From assembly GCA_964036195.1 (NCBI GenBank), contig OZ038456.1, positions 2,542,001 to 2,606,000 on the forward strand: DNA of 64,000 nucleotides, written 5' to 3'. The notes under the pieces were generated by a model that was not told the origin of the DNA, ran no database searches, and saw nothing but the letters and a program-made list of their open reading frames with translations. Each line of letters begins with the position of its first letter. The first letter of the stretch is position 1. The DNA is from Sphaerolaimus hirsutus. Lineage: Eukaryota; Nematoda; Chromadorea; Monhysterida; Sphaerolaimidae. Shown here piece after piece: positions 10,097 through 21,470 of the stretch. The translations under genes and the position numbers were made by a program.

Positions 10097-13000
10097 ATGC
10101 ATCGGTCCCGCTGCGTTTCTGTGGGACGTTTGGCGTGCCGCATTGTCCCAGCCAACGTGCAACAGTCCCACCTTGTCCCTGCAGTTGCCGCACTGCACAC
10201 GAGAGCCGATACGCCGCTCTACCGCGCTCAAAGTGAGCTTTTTGAAATTTTTGGCACTCGTCCAAAATAGACAATATTTATTTCCACCATATTTCTGACT
10301 CTCATTTGTTATTCGCAGGAAACTTCAAACCGGCGCGCAGTTATTCTGTGGCGGCGGCGAAAACGAAAGATGAGGATATGTTCTGCTTCCAGTGCGAGCA
10401 AACGAAACTGCAGAAAGGTTGCGTGGCTATTGGCGTTTGCGGAAAAACACCGCAAGTGGCCAAATTGCAGGTAAGTTAAAGTGCAGTTTTGAGTAAAGAG
10501 CAAACTTATGTGCATACGGTTGCCGCACGGGATCAGTTAGCTTTCTAAATCACTAATTTTTCCCCATTTTGGCGAATTTTCTGAGTAATTCGCTATAAAT
10601 ATATTTGATTGCCTAATTCGTCACGTACCTTTGGCAATTTTTCTCCCTTGTTGCTCTACACTTTAAAAAAGTCTGGATTGAACCCCGCGAATCCCTCCAT
10701 TCAAAAAAATGTTTTTCAGCGATTTATTTAACCAATTTACAATCCATATGAACCCTTTAGGGGGTCCTTTTTTGGAAAATTGTGCCTGTAAGACAGGCTG
10801 TTGCATAAACCGTCACTACCAACTAGGGTTCAAACGATATATCGTATCGAATATCGGATATCGACCATTTTTTAATATCGAATATCGATATCGAAAATTG
10901 TGAAAAAATATCGAATATCGATATCGAAAATTTTGAAAACATATCGAATATCGATATCGAATATCGACCATATTTTCGATATATCGAACCTGTATAATGT
11001 CCTTAATCAAGTTATTATTTTTGTTTTCAGATATTTGTGATTAAGTTGATTTGCTTATAGTATCTAAGTTGATGAGTAAAAGTGAAGTATTTAATGTCAT
11101 CTTTGTTGGAGTGCTTACTCAACATTTCTTGTATTTGGCTTGGCCACATACCTACTGAACTACCTACCTCAAATTTGAAGCCAGAAAATGCTGATATGCT
11201 GCTTTTTTGCAACATGCCTATAATCAATTGGGTTATAAGTATGAATTGTAATATCTACCAATTTTTGTTTGTCTGATACAATTTGATTCGTCATGTTTTT
11301 TCTTCGATTTTCTCATTCTGACCATTGTAAACCTTGTTAAAATCAATTGTACTTTTCAGTAAAGAGATAATCAACCATGTTTGCAACCATATGAAAATAC
11401 AATATGCTGCTTGAAATATGCCTTGCTATACCAAAAGCTAAATATCAAATATCAAAATATCGATATCGAATATCGACCATTTTTTAGTATCGAATATCGA
11501 ATATCGATATCGAGGGTCCATATAGGGTTCAAACGGGATCCCGATCCCGGATCCCGTGAAATTCCGGGATTTACCGATCCCGATCCCGATCCCGAAACCC
11601 CAATCCCGATCCCGATCCTGAAATCTCAAAAAAACCAATCCCGATCCCGATCCCGAAAATTTTCAAATCCCGATCCCGAGAAACTCCCAAGTCCGGGATC
11701 CCGATCCCGGAAAAATTAGTGGAAATTATAACAAGTGAAATAATGACGTTTTTGCATGCAAAAAAGTGGATGCAAACCCCCAGCGTCAATTTTATGCCAC
11801 TTTTCTGGCATCCAACAGTGTTTTGAGACCTTTATGAACAACTGTGAATGCCATAAAAATGGCCAAAATCTCTATTCCTAGAACCCAATCCCGATCCCGG
11901 AAAAATGCATATCCCGATCCCGTGACCCCAATCCCGGCCAATCCCGATCCCGAAATCTCAAAAAACCAATCCCGATCCCGACCCCGAAACCCCAATCCCG
12001 ATCCCGATCCCGAAATCTCAAAAAGTGAATCCCGATCCCGATCCCGATCCCGAAAAGTCAATCCCGTTTGAACCCTAGGTCCATATCGTATCGAATATCG
12101 ATATCAAAAATTTTGAAAAAATATCAAATATCGAATATCGATATCGAAAATTTTGAAAAAGTATCAAATATCAAATATCGATATCGAAAAGTGATATCGT
12201 TTGAACCCTACTACCAACAATATTTTTTGCACATTTTTCCATAGGACCTGACCATAGTGTGCGTCAAAGCGGTCTCTGTGTACGCTGCGAAACTTCAAGA
12301 GCTGGGCGTCCCCGTGTCCCAAGAAGTTTACGATTTGGTGTGTAATACCCTCTTCGCGTTAGTTTGTCGCTTTGGGACACACTCTAGTTGACATTAGGGT
12401 TCAAACGGGACCGCGGTCCCGGTACATGGTTCGGCAAAAAGTCGGGACTGGGGCAGTCCCGGTCCCGGTCCCGACACCCCAGTCCCGGTCCCGGTCCCGG
12501 TCCCGACAATTCAAAAAAGCCAGTCCCGGTCCCGGTCCGGACCACCCAGTCCCGGTCCCGGTCCCGGAATTTTGTAGTGGTCCCGACAAGGGATGACGAA
12601 AAACGTATTTTTGATGACCTTTTCAAAAATTTGACAGAAGTTGCACTTTTCTAAAGATTATGTAGGCACATCTAAAAAAAATTTGTGCGCAAGCGCGCAA
12701 ATACCCACCCAATGATTACATGTATTTTTCTGTAATAAAACAGCGTTAGAAAGGTCCCCAACATGATTCTAGTACAAAATATTTATAGGTATATAAAGAT
12801 ACCTAGAGTAGACATTGGCGCCAATGCCAGCGCCAATACTGCCATGGCGTTGGCGCCTACAAATGGCTCTATTTCTTAACAATAGGGCCAAAATTTAGGG
12901 GGGGGGCATTACTTGAATAATGTTCTGAGAAAGGGCTAATACATTGAGCGTGGTCCTTCACACAGGAGGTGTGTGGAACAACATTGGCCGGATATTATGT

Positions 13001-16000
13001 ACCAATAGGTTCAAACGAGACCGTGGTCCCGGTACATGGTCCGGCAAATCCCAGTCCCGGGACCGACCCCCCAGTCCCGGTCCCGGTCCCGGTCCCGACA
13101 ATTGAAAAAAGCCAGTCCCGGTCCCGGACCCGGTCCCGACCCCCCGGTCCCGGTCCCGGTCCCGGTCCCGACATTAGAAAATTTCTGGTCCCGGTCCCGG
13201 TCCCGGTCCGAAAAACTGGTCCCGTTTGAACCCTAGTTGACATCGCAAATAAATGTCAACTAAATTTTGGTTAATTTTGTGATTTCAACTTTCTTATGTG
13301 ATTGAGCGTAGTTGATTTTTAGTCTTGGCTAGGGTTGGAAAAAAACGTTGTTTTAACTCGATGTTTTTTTTAAAATACGTTGTTGTTTTAAAAGCTCCCA
13401 GATATGACCTAGTGTCAACATATATAGGTATATCAGACAGTGGCAATACTCTGTGATGTTAAATATGACCATATAATGGCTGTGGAGCCATGGGATGGCA
13501 TTATAAGTGGTGATTTGTGTCAAAAATATCCATTTTCTGTCAACATGTTCGTATATCGCCTTATAGTCGAATGTTCGTGACTTCAGGTAAAGTTTGGCAC
13601 GGAATAGTGATCAAACAAGGTTATAAAAGGAGGTTGTTACTTTGGGAGTGAAGTTACACACTGTGGAGGTACATGGAAGCACATTACGGTACTCAATATT
13701 ATATAGTACAGCAACATATGTCGGCTTATTCACCTATGGTAGCACATAGAAATGGATGTTTTGATACTAAAAATGCAACAAAACCAATGAAAACAACCAC
13801 CAATGTCAATTTGTGTGTGAAATTGCGCGCTTGCGCTCAAAAATTTTTGCAAAATACCTAGTGCTTAGTACTAACAATTTCGGCCGATGTTTAAAAAAAC
13901 ACATTTCGGACGTCATGTTTGTTTAAAAAAACGTTGTTTTTTTTAAACATCGGCCAACCCTAGTCTTGGCACTTGATTTCATTGTTTCTGTCAAGTGTAA
14001 TGCTTTTTTGTGTTATTTACATAGTTGACATCCAGTTGACACTAATTTTGATGTTGACTAGTGTGCGTGGGCACTTTGTCACGTTTTTACAAGTAACAAT
14101 TAAAAATAACCCGAACCTACGATTCCCTGCCTCCATTTACCAGCACTGTCACCAACGTGAATTTCGACGCGGACCGCTTCTCGGGTGGGCGTGGCTACAT
14201 TTCTCAACTACTCGACGCGCGCGACACACTGCGCGCGCAGTGCGGGCAGCATGCCAAACTTGGATTTAAATCCAGATATGATGAGAGTGCATCGGCTGGG
14301 GTCACGTTGCAGCTGGGAGATTTGGATGAAATTAGCAATGATGAATTGGCAGATATTGGTTGGTTTACTGGTGACGCGGCTGTTGGAGAAGGGAGAATTG
14401 TTAAAAAGAAAAAAGGCGGAGTCGAGTTCAACCAACATACATTTCACGCCTGAAGTAATGTTTGCTTTTTTGAAGAATTTTAATTATTGTCAATGATGAG
14501 ATGACCCATGATGGAGTGCTTCGTTCAGAAAATTCCATAACATAACTGCCAAATTCCATTATGTCAAAGTCGATCGGCAATTAGAAAAAATATCACACTT
14601 TACATAGTGTGACATTTAATGTTTCTTTATAACCGATGAAAAACGATACCAACCTCTCATCACGACCAATTTACCCCCAAAATCCGCCTCTAGGCAGTCG
14701 CTATGGCGTTCTGAGCAGCCAGGCAAAGTACGGGCCGGATCTGCACGGTGTGCGCGAGATGTCTCTGTACGGGGTCAAGGGCCTGGCCGCCTACTACGCC
14801 CACGCGGTCAGGCTCGGCGTCAGGGACTCCGCCGTCGATAAGGGCGTAATTGAGGTGAGCTGTGGGCTGAAGAATATATACACCCTTGTTTACCTCGATC
14901 CGGACGGTTGCGACTTTTTTAAAAACGTTTCGTTTACGCCCCCCTGTAAAGTTTTTGGGACAATTGACCAGACTCAAAATATACCCCAAAGAGTTGTCTA
15001 CATGATGTACGGATCGCCCCCCATATAACGACGCGTGGGCCGTGTAAGTGAGCCACGCATTTTTTTTATACCAAAATGCAGTGTTTACCTCAGTCCGGAC
15101 AGTGGCTCCAAATCTTATATAGTCTGTTTTTCAAGGCCAGAATTTGGCCAAAACATAGAACAGTGTCCTGACTTAGTGCCAAATGCCATTTCAATGGCTT
15201 ATTTACAGGCAGAAATAAAATTATGATATTTTCAATTTGCACTGTTTTGTACTGCGGATCACGATCAGCTGTGATTGCGATCATTTTATTACCTCATCTT
15301 ACATCTATAAACACAGAAAATGCTTCCACCAGAAAGAGAAATCTTTCGCGGTATTTTTAAAAACCTACTCCGCTTAAATACACCCTTCCCAAAAATGAGA
15401 TATTGAGCGGTGAAATTTTAAAAACTTAGTGCATTTCGTCAAGGGAAGGAAATTAGTAGTAAGTAAAATTTAGCAATGTTTTTTAAATTTTGCCCCTCAA
15501 ATTCTCATGTTTGGGTGGGTGAATTTAAGCAGTGTAAGTTTTAAAAATACCGCCAAAGATTTCTCTTTCTGGTGGAAGCATTTTCTGTGTTTATAGATGT
15601 AAGATGATGTAATAAAATGATCGCAATCACAGCTGATTGTGATCCGCAGTACAAAACAGTGCAAATTGAAAATATCCTAATCTTATTTCTGCCTGTAAAT
15701 AAGCCGTCGAAATGGCATTTGGCACTAAGCCAGGACACTGTTCTATGTTTTGGCCAAATTCTGGCCTTGAAAAACAGACTATATAACATTTGGAGCCACT
15801 GTCCGGACTGAGGTAAACACTGCATTTTGGTATAAAAAAATGCGTGGCCTGCTTACACGGCCCACGCGTCGTTATATTGGGGGGCAATCTGTACATCATG
15901 TAGACAACTCTTTGGGGTATTTTTTGAGTCGGGTCAATTTTCCCGAAAACTTTACAGGGGGGCGTGAACAAAACATTTTTAAAAAATTCGCAACCGTCCG

Positions 16001-19000
16001 GATCGAGGTAAACAAGGGTGTACATACTGTATTTTCCCGAAATACCCCCTCGTAATACCCCTCACCTCAAGATCAACACTCTGAGAAAATACCCCCCCCT
16101 CGTAACCCCCCCTCGAAATCAACACCTTGAAAAAATACCCCCCACCTCAAGATCAGCACTCTGAAAAAATGCCCCCCCCCCCTCGTGACCCCCCCTTCAA
16201 AATCAACACTCTGAAAAAAATACCCCCTCGAAACAAGGTAGCGTCAAAGCTGTCATTAAGTCATTAGTTGTTCAAATTAACCCCCTCCAAATTTGTTGGC
16301 GAAATAATAAACCCCCCTGGGGGTATTCCAAGTAAATACGGTACCGTAAATGCTCTAATAATACGACAGTCGTACTATTTTTTTCAGCACATTTTTAGGT
16401 GTCGTACTATTGGAGATGTCGCATTATTAGAGAGTGTCGCATTATTGTTTTCGTCGAATCAACAACTTCTCGGCCAGCGAATAGTGGCGGTTGTGAGGCG
16501 GCTGGCGCCCTTGCGAACTGCCATGCGACTCTGGCGAACTGCCGAACGACTCTTGTGAACTGCCGCCAGCCGGTGTTTTGTCCAAAAGCGCCGAATCCGC
16601 GGCTTCCGCAGATTGCCACATCGTTACGGCGCTTTTTATTTTTATTTTTTAGGTGTCGCACTATTGATGAGTGTCGCATTATTGGAGAGTGTCGGATTAT
16701 TTTCACACAACGTGCCCAAACCTGTCGCACTATTGGAGATGTCGTATTATTGGAGACCTGTCGTATTATTAGAGCATTTACGGTATCTATTTATGTTCGG
16801 CAATTTTCTAACGGTAATATATGGATTTCCCAATTTCAAACTCCCAATACATTGACCCCGGTGGCGCAGACTCTCGCGTGGCTGGAGTGCGGCCCAGAAT
16901 CTGAACGAACTGACGTCAATGCAAACTTGGCCACGGCTCTGAATGTGGGCAAAATTAATCTTCGCGTGATGCAGCTGCTGGACGAGGGGCATCGACTGCA
17001 AATGGGCATCCCCCATCCGAAGAGCGTCAACATGACCCCGAAACCTGGACCGGTGAGTGTTTTCTGCATGCTTTTGCTTAGGGATGAAATGGGATCTCGA
17101 TCCCGAATTCCGATATTTTCCGGGATTCGGCGGTTCCGATCTTGAATCCCGATTATTTCCTGTATTTGGCGGTCCCGATTCCGAAACGCCAATCTGGATA
17201 CCGAAAATTTTCAAATCCCGATCCCGAAAATACAAAATACTAATCCCGATCCCGAAAACTCCCAAATACCAATCCCGATCCCGTTTGAACCCTACTTTTG
17301 CCAAATATTGCCATCGAGTTCGCCAACATTGCGGGACATTATTGTGTGTGACTCCGCCCAGTGCCTCCTGGTATCGGGCCACGACATGCACGACTTGAAG
17401 AGCATACTGGAATGGACGGAGGGCAGCGGCATCAACGTGTACACGCACGGGGAGATGCTGCCCGCGCACGGGTTCGAATATTATGAAAATTTTTAGCGGT
17501 GTTTATACGTTTTTTTTGTGACGACTCATCAACACAAAAAAATGTTCAATAAGTTGAGAAAAAAGGTTTCATATTCAAAAGTGTCAACTATACATTCTGC
17601 CCAGGCGAATATGCGTGCCAAATTGCAGAATCGTTCAGAATCACCTCGAGAGTTATCGACGTTTGAAAAAATTTGCCGTTGTCGGACAGTTACCCGACAG
17701 CCGGCGACAATCGCAAATCGACAATCGCAGTTTTTTCAAACATTTATAAATCTGGAGCTACAAGCACGATTCTGCAATTTGACATTCATTTTTGCCTAGC
17801 TAGAATGTATCTTTCTTTTTCTTGACCACTTTTTCTCATGAATATGCACCTTTTTACTCAACTTATTGAACTTTTTTGTGTTGTCAAGAGTCGTCACAAA
17901 AAAGTGTAAACTGGGGCCTTATTTTTGACCCCAAAACTAGTAACATCGCCCGCTTTCAGATATCCAGAATTGAACAAACATTCCCACCTAGCGGGGCACT
18001 TTGGCGGTGGTTGGCAGCTGCAGCAGTTTGAGTTTTCGCAGTTTCCTGGACCGGTGATCGTGACTACCAACTGTATTATCGAACCGAGAAAGAGCTACAT
18101 GGTGGGTCAAAGCACTATAGTATTATACCTAGATACTATTTATGGCACTGAAAATAATAACACCATTGAGCGTTGAGTTCATTAAGTATTTTAACACAGT
18201 ATAGTGCATTTAGAATAAAAGTTCATTTTGCAGCAGTGGGGGTCAAATATGTTTGAAAGTTTCATTTTTGCTCCATAGAAGAAACTGGATTTACAGCTAT
18301 CAAAGCAGATTAAAAATTCAATATTTCTCAGCTGAATTTCATTAATTGACATTAAAAAGTTATAACATGAGTGTTTGCTATTTTTTGCAAGGTCCAGGAT
18401 CATGCAAACCAGGATTTGCGTCCAGTATCATGCAAACAATCATGCAAACATAACTAGGACATTTCTGGTTCGATTAGGTAATTCAACACATAAAATGTTT
18501 GGGTCCATAGAATGTTTGAACACACCAACGACCCCCTACCCATAAAAAAATCTTGGAGACCCCTGATATCAACAGCTTGAAAACACAATCTCATTTGTTG
18601 CATGCATTTTATGCACTTAAAATATAATGTTTAGGATCGCGTCTACACGTGCAACTCCGTCGGTTGGCCCGGTGCCAAACAGCTCGACATGCTCTCCAAG
18701 GAGGAATTCGAGAATGTGATGAAACAGGCTACTGACATGGGTGGCTTCACAAGAGAGTTGTCACAGAAATATAGTGAGAAGGATATTATGGTTGGCTTTG
18801 GCAGGGAGGCCATACTGGACAATGCGGATAAGGTTCGTCAATACGTTATTTATTCCAGGACCAAGAATGGCGGTCAGCACACTAGTTGACACACGTGTGT
18901 CAACTGGTCTGTGTCAACTCGGATTTTGGCTTCACATGTCGCAGTGCGATCTTCCATGCACTTGCCGTAATACTTATTTTTCAGCATTGCCGCACGCGCA

Positions 19001-21115
19001 TTTGGAGATCGTTGTGCGACACGTGAAGCCGGAATCTGAGTTGACACAAACGAGTTACTCACATGTGTCAACTAATTTCCGGCTTGGGAGCGGGCGGGCG
19101 ATATGTTTGTGAATATCGAGTTTGTCTTATTCGTTTTGCTATATCTCCCAGAAACGCCGATTTAACGTGACTCGCTTTCGTGAACGTGAACGAGCACATC
19201 TCATGCTGCAGGTGCTATCGGCCATTGGCGCGGGCGCGCTCCAGCACGTGTTCGTCGTGGGCGGCTGCGACGGCAGCGAAAACAAACGCTCCTGGTTCAC
19301 CGACCTGGTGCCAGTCCCGGACCCTGTAAAATGCCCTGTTAAATGTTAAATGTCATGCAAAGTGTCAAAAGTCATGGGCAATGCCATGCAAAATGGCAAC
19401 CTGGCAAATTGCCAAAAGTCAGGCGAAATGACAACCCGGTTGCCATTTTGCAGGGCATTTTACATGACTTTTGACACTTTGCGTGACATTTTACATTTCC
19501 CAGGGCATTTTACAGGGTCTGGGACTGCCCCCTGGTGGACAACACGCCCGACGACACGCTCATCTTGACACTGGGCTGCGCGAAGTACAGATTCAATAGA
19601 CTGCGTACTTTGGGCAATCTGGGAGACTCGGGCATACCGCGACTGTTGGACTTGGGACAGTGCAATGATGCCTATGGGGCTATTCAAGTGGGTTTGAGTC
19701 TGTCTGTTTGGGTTTCATTATGGTTCAACCTAGGGGTGGCGCTTGATTTTTTTTCAACTGGTTGTTAAACAATTTTTTTACAGTGGAAACAGATTTTTTT
19801 AATCAAAAAGCAAAACAAATATTTTTGCTTTATACCCCCATTTTTGACGATTCTGAAATCAGTCTGATTTTAATAACAAATTATTTCTTGTAATTGAATT
19901 TTTTAATGTCAATGCCTTTAAAAAATGTATTTTCCAACTTTCTTATGACATTTCCAACCCTCAAATTCCACGGTCCAATTCCAGCAAACCCCTTGGTTCA
20001 ATATTTTCCGGCACTTTGAATTTGTCAAACTTGATGTCGTTAATCGCTCAAACACAGGTCGCGCTCACCCTGGCGGACGCGCTCAAAACCGACGTGAACT
20101 CGTTGCCCATCAGCTACTGCATCAGCTGGTTGCAATCCCAGACCGTGTAAAGTGTAAAGTAAAGTGTCAAATGTCATGCAAAGTGTCAATTGCCATGACA
20201 AATGTAAAGTAAAGTGTAAAATGTCATGCGAAGTGTCAATTGCCATGACAAATGTAAAGTAAAGTGTCAATGGTCATGCAAAGTTCAGTAGTAATTTTTA
20301 ATGACATTTTACATGACACTTGACACTTTAATTGGCACTTTACATGGTCTGGGACTGCCGCCTGGTTCGAACAGAAGGCTGTAGCCGTGCTTCTCAGCAT
20401 GCTGCACTTGGGCATTAAACACATTCGTCTGGGGCCAGTTATGCCTGCGTTCATCACGAAAAATGTCTATGACATCTTGCATGAGAAGTTTAATTTGGTC
20501 GGTGGAATTTGCGGTTTTTGAAAAAATTTGATGAGTTTTTGTTGTTGAGGACGGTAGCGTTTACCAAATTCGTTGATTGGTGTTTTAAGAAGAGAAAATA
20601 GACAATGGACTATTTTCACTCGTTTTACCGGGCGTTACAAATTCAATCAGCGTGCTGCACAGAAGATAATCACATTTAATAGCCTAAGCAGACTTCAGGC
20701 ACCCACTCACTAATAAAAAAAAGAACTGATAAAATACACGTGCACTTGCATTTAGGGTTCAAAGGATATCTCGATCACGATCCCGAATCCCGGAAATATT
20801 CGTAATTTGGCAGTCCCAGATCCCGAAACATCAATTCCGATCCCGAAATCTCAAAAACCGAATCCCGATTCCGAAACCCCAATCCCGATCCCGAAAACTA
20901 AAAAAGACAATCCTGATCCCGGAAAGTCAATCCCGTTTGAACCCTTCCTGCACTACCGTATCCCTCCGAATATAACCCCCTCTAAACAAGCGGGGCACAC
21001 CGCGCAGATGCCTATCGACTTGAAGCGCAAGCGGAACGTGCACGAAGACCTGCAGATTATGATGGACAACCAGGGCAAGGAGCTCAAGCCGTCCGCTAGG
21101 CGCCGCGCTAAGTGA
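10097..21115 (+). CDS. Hybrid cluster protein (hydroxylamine/NO reductase family), mitochondrial, 12 exons
   Basis: Exons: 10097-10232, 10319-10470, 12245-12357, 14144-14370 (end least certain), 14694-14854, 16870-17052, 17362-17471, 17960-18101, 18635-18832, 19212-19687, 20058-20497 and 21008-21115. GT-AG borders and codon phases agree at every junction. The two penultimate exons each contain a MITE; without them the ORF is 660 codons. Exon 1 encodes an Arg-rich, acid-poor N-terminus ([17 protein letters not shown]) ending near ARSYSV, a likely mitochondrial presequence. Exon 2 has MFCFQCEQT and C-X2-C-X8-C-X5-C for the [4Fe-4S] cluster. Hybrid-cluster motifs follow in the family order: [33 protein letters not shown] and FEQK. 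Family members reduce NO or hydroxylamine with a hybrid Fe-S-O cluster. The last exon ends in a basic tail (SARRRAK) not usual in bacterial Hcp. Whether the allele is functional depends on removal of the two MITEs. Confidence 0.9.
10824..12210. mobile_element. hAT-like element with ATATCG arrays, carrying a nested insertion
   Basis: Ends TAGGGTTCAAACGATAT and ATATCGTTTGAACCCTA, flanked by the perfect 8-bp duplication CTACCAAC. The interior is degenerate ATATCGAATATCG repeats. It lies in Hcp intron 2 and contains the element at 11523-12077. Confidence 0.88.
11523..12077. mobile_element. hAT-like element with CCCGAT arrays (nested)
   Basis: Starts TAGGGTTCAAACGGGATC, ends CCCGTTTGAACCCTA, flanked by perfect GGTCCATA duplications. 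It shares terminal TAGGGTTCAAACG with its host element, so the two are sister families whose interiors were built from different short repeats. Confidence 0.88.
12395..13235. mobile_element. Composite hAT-like element with GGTCCC arrays
   Basis: Outer ends TAGGGTTCAAACGGGACC and CCCGTTTGAACCCTA with perfect 8-bp GTTGACAT duplications, in Hcp intron 3. A second start (AGGTTCAAACGAGACC) at about 13007 and unrelated sequence at 12590-13000 show that two copies or a captured segment are involved. Confidence 0.8.
13330..13962. mobile_element. hAT-like element, TAGGGTTGG ends
   Basis: Ends TAGGGTTGG and CCAACCCTA, flanked by perfect GTCTTGGC duplications; AAAACGTTGTTTT-like palindromes lie near both ends. 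It is the second element in Hcp intron 3. Confidence 0.85.
14878..16023. repeat. Fold-back element, arms of about 480 bp
   Basis: The arm beginning CACCCTTGTTTACCTCGATC (14878) returns inverted, ending at 16023, around a centre near 15360-15540. Arms are similar over hundreds of bases, so mirror-image ORFs appear on both strands; these are not genes. It occupies most of Hcp intron 5. Confidence 0.75.
16027..16341. mobile_element. CCGTATT/AATACGG-family MITE
   Basis: Ends CTGTATTTTCCCGAAATACC and TCCAAGTAAATACGG around C-rich imperfect direct repeats containing ATCAACACTCTGA. Confidence 0.6.
16344..16793. mobile_element. MITE with CCGTAAATGCTCTAATAATA ends
   Basis: Inverted ends CCGTAAATGCTCTAATAATA and TATTAGAGCATTTACGG. 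GTCGCACTATTGGAG-like units repeat inside on both strands. It directly follows another MITE in Hcp intron 5, 76 bp before exon 6. Confidence 0.65.
17079..17294. mobile_element. Short hAT-like element with CCCGAT arrays
   Basis: Starts TAGGGATGAAATGGGATC, ends CCCGTTTGAACCCTA, with 7 of 8 matching flanks (CTTTTGCT/CTTTTGCC). Located in Hcp intron 6, with 67 bp between it and exon 7. Confidence 0.75.
18102..18634 (+). other. Hcp intron 8, no insertion recognised
   Basis: A 533-bp intron with GTGGGT donor and TTTAG acceptor. I see only AT-rich sequence, no terminal-repeat element. Confidence 0.5.
19311..19529. mobile_element. MITE inside Hcp exon 10 (CAGTCCC family, copy 1)
   Basis: A 219-bp hairpin element with ends CCAGTCCCGGACCCTGTAAA and, inverted, GGCAGTCCCAGACCCTGTAA. 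Flanks ACCTGGTG (19303-19310) and CCCTGGTG (19530-19537) match in 7 of 8 positions. The host exon encodes the conserved GGCDG and GCAKY cluster-ligand motifs on its two sides. Deleting the element and one flank joins ...TDLV to DNTP in frame. The element itself contains in-frame stops. Confidence 0.85.
20132..20359. mobile_element. MITE inside Hcp exon 11 (CAGTCCC family, copy 2)
   Basis: A 228-bp hairpin element, GCAATCCCAGACCGTGTAAA to CATGGTCTGGGACTGCC. Flanks AGCTGGTT and GCCTGGTT share CTGGTT. Exact removal restores ISW-FEQK, the conserved motif just before the last cluster-binding residues. Internal stops prevent read-through. Confidence 0.83.
20753..20946. mobile_element. Short hAT-like element with CCCGAT arrays
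   Basis: TAGGGTTCAAAGGATATC to CCCGTTTGAACCCTT, with flanks CTTGCATT and CCTGCACT (6 of 8). It lies in the last Hcp intron, 61 bp before the final exon. Confidence 0.65.
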
Positions 21116-21144
21116 AACGGCACCGCTGTCGGATGACACCAAGT

Positions 21145-21317
21145 GGCAGTCCCAAACCCTGTAAAAATGACTGTCAAATGTCAAATGTCATGCGAAGTGT
21201 CAAAAGTCATGGAAAGTGCCCTGCAAAATGGCCTCCTGGTTGCCATTTGCCATGACATTCTCCATGACTTCTGACACGTTGCATGACATTTGACATTTTA
21301 CAGGGCTTGGGACTGCC
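21145..21317. mobile_element. MITE of the CAGTCCC family (copy 3)
   Basis: GGCAGTCCCAAACCCTGTAA to CAGGGCTTGGGACTGCC, 30 bp after the Hcp stop codon, so probably in the 3' UTR. Flanks CCAAGTG and CCAGGTT resemble the targets of the exonic copies. Confidence 0.7.
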
Positions 21318-21470
21318 CCCAGGTTCTTACTACAGGGGGAATGTATCTGCTTGGGCATTGGTATGTTTCTGATTCCTAGTGGCTAAGGTGTAATTTGTTG
21401 CGTATTATTTAGCGATAATTGAATTACATTACCATCGATCGTATACAGAAATATGCATGCGTTTGTATAT

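Noticed and set aside
11381..12596. ORFs rich in Arg-Asp or Pro-Asp repeats (RDRDRD, PDPDPE)
   Set aside because: These are readings of CCCGAT and GGTCCC arrays inside MITEs; similar ORFs recur at 20.8, 45.5, 62.3 and 63.2 kb for the same reason.
14878..16023. Mirror-image ORFs with [16 protein letters not shown] on both strands
   Set aside because: Identical readings of the two arms of a fold-back element inside an Hcp intron.
10097..21115. Bacterial contamination as a source of the Hcp gene
   Set aside because: Twelve exons with GT-AG borders and agreeing phases, a presequence exon and eukaryotic transposons in its introns rule this out.
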